Source of the DNA: Blautia sp.
Lineage (GTDB): Bacteria; Bacillota; Clostridia; Lachnospirales; Lachnospiraceae
Assembly: GCA_021772055.1 (NCBI GenBank)
Contig: JAETNR010000010.1
Coordinates: 37,956-101,955 of the forward strand
Direction of reading: 5' to 3'
DNA: 64,000 bases
Of the stretch, positions 42,262 to 49,627 are shown one piece after another (position 1 is the first letter of the stretch; each line of letters opens with the position of its first letter). The position numbers were made by a program, and so were the translations under genes. The notes under the pieces were generated by a model. That model did no database searches. It was given only the letters and a program-made list of their open reading frames with translations, and was not told the origin of the DNA.

Positions 42262-44063
42262 GATATGATTTTCAAGAGCAGGATGCATATTCCTTTGCCC
42301 GCCATATTGGAATATCTGCCAGACGTCATGGGTATGAATTGAAGTTTAAAGAATGCCCCTACTGTCATGGCGGAGAACATCGGGACATAGACACATTTGC
42401 CATTAACCTTCGCACAGGACAGTTTAAATGCCTGCGGTCTTCCTGCAGTGCAAGCGGCAATATGGTTGTTCTGTCAAGGGATTTTGGTTTCAGCCTTGGC
42501 ACGGAAGTGGATGAATACTTTAATCCAAAAAAACAGTTCAGGAAACTGCCAACACCAAAGGATCCTATAAAGCCAAAGGATACAGCGGTGGCTTATATGA
42601 AATCCAGAGGGATTTCGGAAGAGACTACAAGGGGTTATGAGATTACCGCCCAGAATAAAAATGACAATGTCATAGTGTTCCCTTTTTACGATGAGAATGG
42701 GTCCCTCCAGTTTGTAAAATATCGCAAAACGGATTTTACGAAAGAAAAGGATAAGAATAAAGAGTGGTGTGAGGCAAACTGTAAGCCTATTCTGTTTGGG
42801 ATGAAGCAGTGTTCCGGATTTGAACGTCTGGTTATCACAGAAGGACAGATCGATAGTCTTTCATGCGCAGAGGCAGGAATCCGGAACGCTGTCTCGGTTC
42901 CAACCGGCATGAATGGATTCACATGGGTTTCCTACTGTTGGAATTGGGTCATGAAGTTCAGTGAGCTGATTGTATTTGGCGATATGGAAAATGGCCGGAT
43001 GACGTTGTTGGAGGATCTAAAGAGACGTTTCCCGAAAAAAATCCGCAGTGTTAGGGAGCAGGACTACCAAGGGTGCAAGGATGCTAATGAAATTTTGATG
43101 AAGTATGGCAAGGATGCTGTGAAGAGCGCCGTAGAAAATGCAGAATTGCTGCCAGTGGAACGTGTTATCCGTCTGGCGGAGGTAGAATCGGTTAATATCT
43201 ATGAGCTGGAAAAGGTCAGGACAGGGATAAGAAGCCTTGATAAGTTGCTATATGGAGGGCTTCATTTTGGTCAGGTAGTGATTATTGCAGGAAAGCGTGG
43301 GGATGGAAAATCTACCTTTGCAAGTCAGGTCATTGCAAGTGCACTGTCCCAGAATTATCGTGTATTTGTCTATTCTGGTGAGCTTCCCAACTATTTATTT
43401 AAGGCATGGTTGGATTTTCAGATTGCAGGCCGGAATCACATTACAGAGAATAAACGAGCAGACGGTACGCCAAGTTGCTTTATTACAAATGAGAACCTTG
43501 CCCTTATCAATAAATGGTATTGGGACAATATATACATTTATGATAGCCGAGTCATCAAAAGTGATGAGCAGGAGGATCTGATCAAAACAATTACAGAAGC
43601 CATTATGAGGTATGATCTTAAAATCGTGCTGATCGACAATCTTATGACGGCGATAGACCTTGATATGGAAAGTGGGGATAATCGCTATGAAAAGCAAGGA
43701 AGCTTTGTTAAAAAGTTAGAGAAACTTTCTCTCCGGTTCAACGTAATTATATTACTTGTGGCTCATAGAAGGAAGAATGGTTTTTCGACAGATGCAAATG
43801 ATGAAATCAGTGGTTCAGCAGATATTACGAATGCAGCAGGCGTCGTTGTCAGTTATGACCGTGATAAAGATCTTCTGCCTGAGCAACGAAAATTAATAGT
43901 TTCCAAGAGCCGCTTGGTTGGAAAACTAGATTTTGAAGGGATTACCTTGAATTATGATGAAAAGTCAAAACGCATATATCAAAACAACGATGAATTAACA
44001 CTGGAATACGGATGGAATGATTCCGATTTCATGAGTGCGGAAAATATGGAGATTCCATTTTGA
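42258..44063 (+). CDS. Phage primase-helicase (T7 gp4 / Twinkle type)
   Basis: A 601-residue bifunctional replication protein. A primase zinc ribbon (Cys33, Cys36, Cys58, Cys63) is followed by a TOPRIM region (RLVITEGQIDSLS, FGDME), then a RecA-type DnaB helicase domain with Walker A GKRGDGKS (345-352), Walker B KIVLIDNLM, and a late LLVAHRRKNG segment. It starts at GTG 42258, overlapping the previous stop by four bases, with GAAGGAGG upstream. It would prime and unwind at the adjacent origin. No phage DNA polymerase is seen, so the host enzyme probably copies the DNA. Confidence 0.93.
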   Translation: MRYDFQEQDAYSFARHIGISARRHGYELKFKECPYCHGGEHRDIDTFAINLRTGQFKCLRSSCSASGNMVVLSRDFGFSLGTEVDEYFNPKKQFRKLPTPKDPIKPKDTAVAYMKSRGISEETTRGYEITAQNKNDNVIVFPFYDENGSLQFVKYRKTDFTKEKDKNKEWCEANCKPILFGMKQCSGFERLVITEGQIDSLSCAEAGIRNAVSVPTGMNGFTWVSYCWNWVMKFSELIVFGDMENGRMTLLEDLKRRFPKKIRSVREQDYQGCKDANEILMKYGKDAVKSAVENAELLPVERVIRLAEVESVNIYELEKVRTGIRSLDKLLYGGLHFGQVVIIAGKRGDGKSTFASQVIASALSQNYRVFVYSGELPNYLFKAWLDFQIAGRNHITENKRADGTPSCFITNENLALINKWYWDNIYIYDSRVIKSDEQEDLIKTITEAIMRYDLKIVLIDNLMTAIDLDMESGDNRYEKQGSFVKKLEKLSLRFNVIILLVAHRRKNGFSTDANDEISGSADITNAAGVVVSYDRDKDLLPEQRKLIVSKSRLVGKLDFEGITLNYDEKSKRIYQNNDELTLEYGWNDSDFMSAENMEIPF

Positions 44064-44105
44064 ATAAAATTGGTGTGTAAAGACGCAATACTGGAGGTAA
44101 AACAA

Positions 44106-44399
44106 ATGAGTGAAAGAAAGATGCCGAAATATAAAGGCGAATTGAGACAGGCAATTGGCGAGAATGTTAAAGCTGTCAAAAACAGCTTTGTGCTTAAAGA
44201 TTTGTATATAATCTCTGATATCTTACAGAAACAGTATGATGAAGAAGCATATAAAACTTTGACGGATGCGGAATATGATGCCGCCTCGATTATTAGAGCT
44301 ATTATCAGCTGCAAAAATGCTGAAAGAATGAGAGATCTTAGGGTTTTTGTAAATGTATTTTTGTCGGATGACAAAAGAAAGACAGGTGTTGGATCATGA
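44106..44399 (+). CDS. Hypothetical phage protein
   Basis: A 97-residue basic, helical protein (MSERKMPKYKGELRQAIGENVKAV). Start 44106 is set by GGAGGT; an upstream in-frame ATG has no ribosome binding site. Its TGA overlaps the next micro-gene by an ATGA. No family recognised. Confidence 0.6.
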   Translation: MSERKMPKYKGELRQAIGENVKAVKNSFVLKDLYIISDILQKQYDEEAYKTLTDAEYDAASIIRAIISCKNAERMRDLRVFVNVFLSDDKRKTGVGS

Positions 44400-44524
44400 A
44401 TAATGAGGAATATAAGAAATATATCCTGGCAATGTTGGAATGGATTAATAACGAACATGACCTGAAGCAGATTTTTGACTATGCGCAGTACATATTTCTC
44501 AAAGAGGAAAATTGGAGCAAATGA
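44396..44524 (+). CDS. 42-residue micro-protein, coupled
   Basis: A short helical protein (EEYKKYILAMLEWINNEHDL, then FDYAQYIFLKEE) similar in look to small phage proteins preceding late regulators. ATG 44396 overlaps the previous stop as ATGA, and its own TGA overlaps the next ATG in the same way. Translation presumably relies on coupling. Confidence 0.6.
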   Translation: MNNEEYKKYILAMLEWINNEHDLKQIFDYAQYIFLKEENWSK

Positions 44525-44643
44525 CAGTAAAAGAAGAGTATGAGATGTTCAGTGCCGTATGGAAGTTAAGACTAAGCAGGAAGTATGACAGGTTGAAGGA
44601 GGGTGATAGTGATGGAGAAGAAATCAGCAAAGAACGTTGTTGA
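44521..44643 (+). CDS. 40-residue micro-protein, coupled
   Basis: A short protein starting MTVKEEYEMFSAVWKLRLSR. Its ATG overlaps the upstream stop (ATGA). Its last part overlaps the start of the next gene at 44612 in another frame. Coding status rests on the coupled layout and lack of gaps, so confidence is moderate. Confidence 0.45.
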   Translation: MTVKEEYEMFSAVWKLRLSRKYDRLKEGDSDGEEISKERC

Positions 44644-44788
44644 GGAATGGGCAAAAGGAATCCGTAAAAATGCAGGGATGGCTTATAAAGGTAATGGTGA
44701 ACGGATTAAGAATGAATACCTGCAACGGATTATGGGACAATGTGATGCCATATTAGCAACATTGGACTGCTGTGAAAATGAGGAGTGA
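44612..44788 (+). CDS. 58-residue hypothetical phage protein
   Basis: A small basic protein (MEKKSAKNVVEEWAKGIRKN) with a Cys pair at the end (LDCCENEE). ATG 44612 is preceded by GAAGGAGGGTG. It overlaps the preceding micro-gene by 32 bases and ends within the ribosome binding site of the late regulator. Confidence 0.55.
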   Translation: MEKKSAKNVVEEWAKGIRKNAGMAYKGNGERIKNEYLQRIMGQCDAILATLDCCENEE

Positions 44789-44793
44789 TACCG

Positions 44794-45207
44794 TTGGATA
44801 TAAAGATGACCAGGAAGCTCCTGGACAATTACCGGAAGACCAAAAAAGAGATCCCCATGCTGGAGGTGGAGCTTCAGGATATGCAGGAGGGTGACAATGG
44901 CTTTGGGAACAGTACGATCTTTGATTACCAGACCGGGTATCCAAGACCCCAGTCGGTTGTTGGGTTCGACTGGCCGCTGTACGAATCCCGGAAAAAAGCC
45001 CTGGACAGAAAAAGGTCTGAGGTCATGGCTGTTGAAAAGTGGATCAATTTCATTGAGGATGGCCAGACCAGGTGCGTGTTCCGGATGTTCTACATAGACG
45101 GGATGAGCTGGAAGAAGATTGCGGAGAAGACAGGGCATAGGAAGAATGCAGATTATCCGAGACTGTATATCAGGGACGCTTATTTGAAAAAGTTGGGGAT
45201 AAAATAA
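44794..45207 (+). CDS. Sigma-like phage late transcription regulator (DUF1492/ArpU/RinA type)
   Basis: A 137-residue protein. The C-terminal third is a sigma-70 region-4-like helix-turn-helix (VFRMFYIDGMSWKKIAEKTG), a hallmark of phage late regulators. The N-terminal part is a helical segment (MTRKLLDNYRKTKKEIPMLE). Start is uncertain: TTG 44794 has AGGAG eight bases upstream; GTG 44785 would add three residues. It is the last gene before the late region, and a direct-repeat promoter follows immediately, fitting a regulator next to its target. Confidence 0.75.
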   Translation: MDIKMTRKLLDNYRKTKKEIPMLEVELQDMQEGDNGFGNSTIFDYQTGYPRPQSVVGFDWPLYESRKKALDRKRSEVMAVEKWINFIEDGQTRCVFRMFYIDGMSWKKIAEKTGHRKNADYPRLYIRDAYLKKLGIK

Positions 45208-45211
45208 AAAA

Positions 45212-45253
45212 ATATCGTTTATATCGTTTATATCGGAAATATCGTTTTATAAT
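45212..45253 (+). promoter_or_regulatory. Candidate late promoter with four 9-bp repeats
   Basis: Four head-to-tail 9-mers: ATATCGTTT 45212-45220 and 45221-45229, ATATCGGAA 45230-45238, ATATCGTTT 45239-45247. A TATAAT follows at once (45248-45253). There is no -35 match, and the repeats occupy that space, as expected for an activator-dependent promoter. The candidate activator is encoded just upstream. Confidence 0.7.
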
Positions 45254-45260
45254 AAAAATG

Positions 45261-45340
45261 AGTCCGAAGGCGATTTCGGATTTCCTCCTGTAGCCACTGC
45301 CAGGTGTCACAGCCTGGTGGTGGATTTGCCGAAAAGGCAA
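45261..45340 (+). ncRNA. Structured late leader RNA, unclassified
   Basis: Three successive hairpins start right after the -10: AGTCCGAA 45261-45268 with TTCGGATT 45275-45282; CCACTGCCAGG 45294-45304 with CCTGGTGGTGG 45313-45323 (two wobble pairs); and TTGCC 45326-45330 with GGCAA 45336-45340 around GAAAA. T7 follows at 45349-45355. It may be a processed leader, an antitermination site or part of the packaging site. No open frame fits it. Confidence 0.5.
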
Positions 45341-45360
45341 CCCAAACATTTTTTTGAAAG

Positions 45361-45390
45361 GAGTCTTGCAGAAATTGCAGGACTCTTTTT
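45361..45390 (+). terminator. Intrinsic terminator early in the late region
   Basis: GAGTCTTGCA 45361-45370 pairs with TGCAGGACTC 45376-45385 (one wobble) around GAAAT, followed by T5. It stands between the candidate late promoter and terS, so late transcription must pass or be regulated here. Confidence 0.85.
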
Positions 45391-45447
45391 AAGTTTTCTG
45401 TATATGTTTATATTGCATCTTAAAATAAAATGATTTATAATTTCTAA

Positions 45448-45519
45448 GAAAAAGAAAAAGAAAAAGAAAAAGAAAAAGAAAAAGAAAAAGAAAAAGAAAA
45501 AGAAAAAGAAAAAGAAAAA
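45448..45519 (+). repeat. (GAAAAA)12 hexanucleotide tract
   Basis: Twelve perfect GAAAAA units in a row (G at every sixth base from 45448 to 45514), non-coding. With the flanks, 45391-45579 contains nothing else except this tract and the ribosome binding site of the next gene. Confidence 0.95.
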
Positions 45520-45579
45520 AGCATAAAGACACCCAAAAAAAAGAAGGAATGCATTTATTTAAAGAATGGAGGTGTAAAG

Positions 45580-45753
45580 ATGCTTAATTGCGATTATTGT
45601 CAGTGTAAATATCCAAAGGGGACTACAACAGGTTTTGAAGATGAATTCGGATATTGGGATGTTTGTACTGAATGTGGCAAACGTATCGAAGAAGGCTATC
45701 ATTATAGCAACCATTATGACGGCGAAGATCATGATGATATTGAATGGGATTAG
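45580..45753 (+). CDS. 57-residue Cys-rich small protein
   Basis: A short acidic protein with a likely zinc ribbon: CDYCQC near the N-terminus and CTECGK about 30 residues on, then a His/Asp-rich tail (HYSNHYDGEDHDD) that could also bind metal. ATG 45580 follows GGAGGTG. It has its own terminator and lies between the hexamer tract and terS, a position where HK97-like phages often carry an HNH endonuclease. It is too short to be that, and no function can be assigned. Confidence 0.7.
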   Translation: MLNCDYCQCKYPKGTTTGFEDEFGYWDVCTECGKRIEEGYHYSNHYDGEDHDDIEWD

Positions 45754-45773
45754 TTAGAATACCGAAAGAATGA

Positions 45774-45804
45774 AGAGACAACCGCACTGGCTGTCTCTTT
45801 TTTT
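45774..45804 (+). terminator. Intrinsic terminator after the small Cys-rich gene
   Basis: AGAGACA 45774-45780 pairs with TGTCTCT 45792-45798, with inner CC/GG pairs, followed by a T8 run. Confidence 0.82.
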
Positions 45805-45834
45805 CAAAACGAAACGAATAAGAGGTGGTGATGC

Positions 45835-46626
45835 TTGCCAAGAGAAAGAAGCCCGAACCGTGATAAAGCTTTTGAGTTGTTTAAAGAACGCGGCGGAAAT
45901 ATCACAAACCGTGAGATCGCTTCGATTCTGGGCGAAGATGAAAAAGTTATTGCGGTTTGGAAGAGCAGAGATAAGTGGAATGTTGTACAACGATCAAAAG
46001 AAAGTTGTACAACAAAGAAAAAAGGCGGACAGCCGGGGAATAAAAATGCCATGGGACATGGAGGGACCGGGCCGCCTGGAAATAAGAATGCAGTTAAGAC
46101 AGGAGAGTTCGAAGCTCTCTTTTTTAATACCCTGAATCCGGAAGAGCAAGAACTTTTGAATATGGTGTGCCTGGACAAAGGACAGCTGCTCCTTCAGGAG
46201 ATACAGCTATTGACAGTCCGGGAGCACCGGATGCTGAAACGGATCGAATCCCTGCAGGCACTGGAAGAAATGCAGGGTGCAGTGAGTGAGGATGGATCAG
46301 AGCAGGCACCGCCTGGTATGAGCATCACAAAGTATACCTCAGGGATTGAAAAAGGAAAAACCACACAGCTCAAGGAATGCGAAGGCATCCTTGGACAGAT
46401 CCAGTCGATCGAAGAGGCCTTGACAAGGGTACAGGCCAGAAGGCAGAAAGCAATTGAAGCACTGCACAGATTCGGCTTTGATGACGACCGCCTGGAGTTA
46501 GAAACAATGAAATTCGAACTGGAAATGCTGAAACAGGGCGGACAGGATGACGAAACAGGAGATGACAGATTCCTGGATGCAATGAATGCGGCTGCTTCTG
46601 AGGCCTGGGGTGATGGTGATGAATGA
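45835..46626 (+). CDS. terS: Phage terminase small subunit (PBSX type)
   Basis: A 263-residue DNA-recognition subunit of the packaging motor. An N-terminal helix-turn-helix (RDKAFELFKERGGNITNREIASIL region) is followed by a Gly/Asn/Lys-rich linker (KKGGQPGNKNAMGHGG, GPPGNKNAVKTGEF) that is typical of PBSX-family small subunits, then a long coiled-coil oligomerisation region. It starts at TTG 45835 after GAGGTGG. The gene overlaps terL by eight bases. Confidence 0.9.
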   Translation: MPRERSPNRDKAFELFKERGGNITNREIASILGEDEKVIAVWKSRDKWNVVQRSKESCTTKKKGGQPGNKNAMGHGGTGPPGNKNAVKTGEFEALFFNTLNPEEQELLNMVCLDKGQLLLQEIQLLTVREHRMLKRIESLQALEEMQGAVSEDGSEQAPPGMSITKYTSGIEKGKTTQLKECEGILGQIQSIEEALTRVQARRQKAIEALHRFGFDDDRLELETMKFELEMLKQGGQDDETGDDRFLDAMNAAASEAWGDGDE

Positions 46627-47965
46627 GAGGATTGCAAAGCTCAGAGAAAAGCTTTCCCAGATGAAACAGAACCGCAGGGCAGCAGGCAACCGGCAGACGT
46701 TCAAGTTCCATCCGTTCTCGCGGAAACAGAAAAAAGTGCTGACCTGGTGGTGTCCGGATTCTCCCGTAAAGGATAAAGACGGAATTATCGCAGATGGGGC
46801 TATCCGGTCAGGAAAGACGGTCAGCATGTCATTATCTTTTGTGATGTGGGCAATGGCTTCCTTCTCCGGACAGAATTTTGCCATGTGTGGAAAGACCATA
46901 GGCTCTTTCCGTAGGAATGTGCTCTTCTGGCTGAAATTGATGCTGCGTTCCAGGGGATACAGCATTACTGATCACAGAGCTGACAACCTTTTGATGGTCA
47001 GAAAGAAGGGTGTAGAGAATTACTTTTATATCTTCGGCGGTAAGGATGAACGTTCACAGGATCTCATCCAGGGTATTACCCTGGCGGGGGTCTTTTTTGA
47101 TGAAGTTGCCCTGATGCCGGAGAGTTTCGTGAATCAGGCCACAGGACGGTGTTCTGTAAAAGGTTCGAAATTCTGGTTTAACTGTAACCCAGATGGGCCG
47201 TACCACTGGTTTAAGGTCAACTGGATTGACAAAGCAAAAGAAAAAGGTTTGCTATACCTGCACTTTACCATGGATGACAACCTGTCCTTGGCAGAAGAGA
47301 TCAAAGCCAGGTACCGCTCCATGTACACAGGGGTATTCTTTAAGCGCTATATCCTTGGCCTGTGGGCAGTAGCAGAAGGCATCATTTATGACATGTTCGA
47401 TGAAGAAAAGCATGTCAGGGATATTTTCGATTTCCGAACTATCCTGATAAGCGGCGGAAGATATGTAAGCTGTGACTACGGTACCCAGAATGCCACAGTA
47501 TTTCTTTTGTGGAACAAAGGCAGGGATGGGAAATGGTACTGTACCAGGGAATATTACTATTCCGGAAGGGATAAGGGCCGGCAGAAAACAGATTCCGAAT
47601 ATGCCGATGACTTAAAGGACTGGCTGGAAGGAACACCGATAAAAGCTATTATCGTAGACCCTTCGGCCGCGTCTTTCATAGCAGAACTGCGGAAACGGGG
47701 TTACAAAGTCCTGAAGGCAAAGAATGATGTCCTGGACGGCATCCGGTTAGTAGGGACCTTACTGAACCTGGAACAGCTGGTCTTTGCTTCTTCCTGTAAG
47801 GAAACCATCAAGGAATTTGCTTCCTACATCTGGGATGACAAGGCCCTGGAGCGCGGAGAAGATAAGCCGGTGAAACAGCACGATCACGGGTGTGACGCCG
47901 TCCGCTATTTTGCCAGCACGGTACTTGGCAACCAGCTTGCAAAAATGAAAACGATAAGGAAATAG
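46619..47965 (+). CDS. terL: Phage terminase large subunit (PBSX family)
   Basis: A 448-residue ATPase-nuclease that cuts and pumps phage DNA. The ATPase has Walker A GAIRSGKT (60-67) and Walker B GVFFDEVAL (Asp161-Glu162). The RNase-H-like nuclease domain shows its acidic residues in SCDYGTQNA, IIVDPSAASF and DHGCDAVRYF. Start ATG 46619 overlaps the end of terS, so the pair is translationally coupled. Confidence 0.96.
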   Translation: MNERIAKLREKLSQMKQNRRAAGNRQTFKFHPFSRKQKKVLTWWCPDSPVKDKDGIIADGAIRSGKTVSMSLSFVMWAMASFSGQNFAMCGKTIGSFRRNVLFWLKLMLRSRGYSITDHRADNLLMVRKKGVENYFYIFGGKDERSQDLIQGITLAGVFFDEVALMPESFVNQATGRCSVKGSKFWFNCNPDGPYHWFKVNWIDKAKEKGLLYLHFTMDDNLSLAEEIKARYRSMYTGVFFKRYILGLWAVAEGIIYDMFDEEKHVRDIFDFRTILISGGRYVSCDYGTQNATVFLLWNKGRDGKWYCTREYYYSGRDKGRQKTDSEYADDLKDWLEGTPIKAIIVDPSAASFIAELRKRGYKVLKAKNDVLDGIRLVGTLLNLEQLVFASSCKETIKEFASYIWDDKALERGEDKPVKQHDHGCDAVRYFASTVLGNQLAKMKTIRK

Positions 47966-47975
47966 GAGGACGCAA

Positions 47976-48191
47976 ATGTTTAATAAAAAGCAGAAAAAGA
48001 TTGAAGCACTGGAAGCAGAAAAATCCTTTTTGGAAAAAGAAAACGATTACCTGAAAAAGCAATTAACAGGAGATCATGCGGAGTCTGGTTATTGCAGAAA
48101 ATGTGAACACAGTATTTTTACGGATGTGTTTCATGGATATGCCTGCGCACTGGAATGCAAGTGCAAAGATTTTAAAGAAAAGGCTGAGTGA
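47976..48191 (+). CDS. Small coiled-coil, Cys-rich phage protein
   Basis: A 71-residue protein: an N-terminal coiled coil (KKIEALEAEKSFLEKENDYL) and a four-cysteine segment (CRKCEH with CALECKC) that may bind zinc. TAGGAGG lies upstream. It sits between terL and portal, where the gene order leaves room for accessory proteins, and its stop overlaps the start region of the portal gene. Function unknown. Confidence 0.65.
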   Translation: MFNKKQKKIEALEAEKSFLEKENDYLKKQLTGDHAESGYCRKCEHSIFTDVFHGYACALECKCKDFKEKAE

Positions 48192-48196
48192 TATTT

Positions 48197-49627
48197 ATGT
48201 ATATATTTACGATACCAGGAGAATCATTCGATGAACTAAATCTGGACAAACAGGCCATCCGGCAGCTCATAACCAGGCATATCAGCATGGCGGCAAGGCT
48301 GAAAAAGAACATGCAGTATTACGAGGGAAAGCACAAGATCCTGAGCGAAGACCGGAAAAACAAACTGGTATGTAACCATGCGAAAGATATCTCCGATACG
48401 GCAAGCAGCTATTTTATCGGCAACCCGGTCTCTTACAAGGCAGAAGGGGACATTAAGCCGTTGGCGGAGGCCATGGAGGCAGCCGGTGCAGATGAGGTGG
48501 ATGGGGACAATGGCCTGGATCTGTCGATCTATGGGCTGGCCTATGAATATATCTACGCCAAAGAAGACGAGGCGGATCTGACAGTTAAAAACCTTTCTGC
48601 GGAAAGCACCTTCATGGTGAGGGATGACAGCATTGAAGAGAACGAGCTTTTCGCAGTGTATTACCATATCCGGAAGGATGATGCCGGACAGAATACAGAC
48701 CACTTCCTGGCTACGGTAGTTACAAAAAACTATAAATACGAACTGGACATCATGGATTCTGACGCACCGCAGGCACTTACAGAGACGCCAGTCCCGCATT
48801 ATATGGGGGAAATACCGGTCATAGAATACCAGAACAATAAGCTGGCCATTGGGGATTATGAGCTTCAGATTCCGCTGATCGACGCCTATAACGCCTTAAT
48901 GAGCGACCGGATCACGGATAAGGAGGAATTCATTGATGCCATCCTTGCGGTCTACGGCACCATGCTTTCGGACGAAAAGGCAGTAGATGAAAAAGGAAAT
49001 GAAGCAGATGGGATGGACGAAGTAAAGAAACAGTTGAAAGAGCAAAAGGTGCTGGAACTTCCAGGAGAAGGGGTGAAAGCGGAATACCTTATCCGTACCT
49101 TTGATGAATCCGGGGTAGAAATCCTGAAGAAGGCCATTGAACAGGACATCCATAAGTTTTCCCACATCCCGTGCATGACGGATGAATCTTTTGGTGGTAA
49201 TGTTTCCGGTGTGGCCATGGAGTTTAAGCTTCTGGGAATGGAAAATATCACAAAGATCAAGACCAGGTATTACAAAAAGGGCCTGCGGAAACGTCTCCGG
49301 ATCTTCTGCAATTATCTGTCCACGTACAAGGGCATAAACATTGACCCCGTTGGTATCACCCCGACATTTACCAGGGCGATGCCAAAGAATCTCCTGGAGA
49401 TCAGCCAGATCGTGGCGAACCTCTGGGGAAAGGTCGGGAAGAAAACCCTGCTGTCTCAGATCCCCTTTGTGGAGGATCCGGACGAAGAGCTGAAGACGGT
49501 TGAGAAGGAAGCAGCAGAAGCCCTGGAGCAGCAGCAGAAAGCTTTTGGAAGCTTTGGAAACCTACCTCCGGAAAAAGGAAAGCCGGAAGAGGCCCCGCCT
49601 GATAAGAAGGATGATGTAGATGGATAA
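48197..49627 (+). CDS. Phage portal protein (SPP1 gp6-like)
   Basis: A 476-residue protein of the SPP1-type portal family that forms the dodecameric DNA channel of the capsid. Typical features are the N-terminal RLKKNMQYYEGKHKIL and KLVCNHAKDISDTASSYFIG segments, the central DITDKEEFIDA-like hinge and the GGNVSGVAMEFKLLGMEN region. The C-terminus is Pro/Glu/Lys-rich. Start may be ATG 48197 or GTG 48188. It overlaps the MuF gene by eight bases. Confidence 0.92.
   Translation: MYIFTIPGESFDELNLDKQAIRQLITRHISMAARLKKNMQYYEGKHKILSEDRKNKLVCNHAKDISDTASSYFIGNPVSYKAEGDIKPLAEAMEAAGADEVDGDNGLDLSIYGLAYEYIYAKEDEADLTVKNLSAESTFMVRDDSIEENELFAVYYHIRKDDAGQNTDHFLATVVTKNYKYELDIMDSDAPQALTETPVPHYMGEIPVIEYQNNKLAIGDYELQIPLIDAYNALMSDRITDKEEFIDAILAVYGTMLSDEKAVDEKGNEADGMDEVKKQLKEQKVLELPGEGVKAEYLIRTFDESGVEILKKAIEQDIHKFSHIPCMTDESFGGNVSGVAMEFKLLGMENITKIKTRYYKKGLRKRLRIFCNYLSTYKGINIDPVGITPTFTRAMPKNLLEISQIVANLWGKVGKKTLLSQIPFVEDPDEELKTVEKEAAEALEQQQKAFGSFGNLPPEKGKPEEAPPDKKDDVDG

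Noticed and set aside
45391..45579. Coding sequence through the GAAAAA tract
   Set aside because: Stops occur on both sides and no start with a ribosome binding site precedes it.
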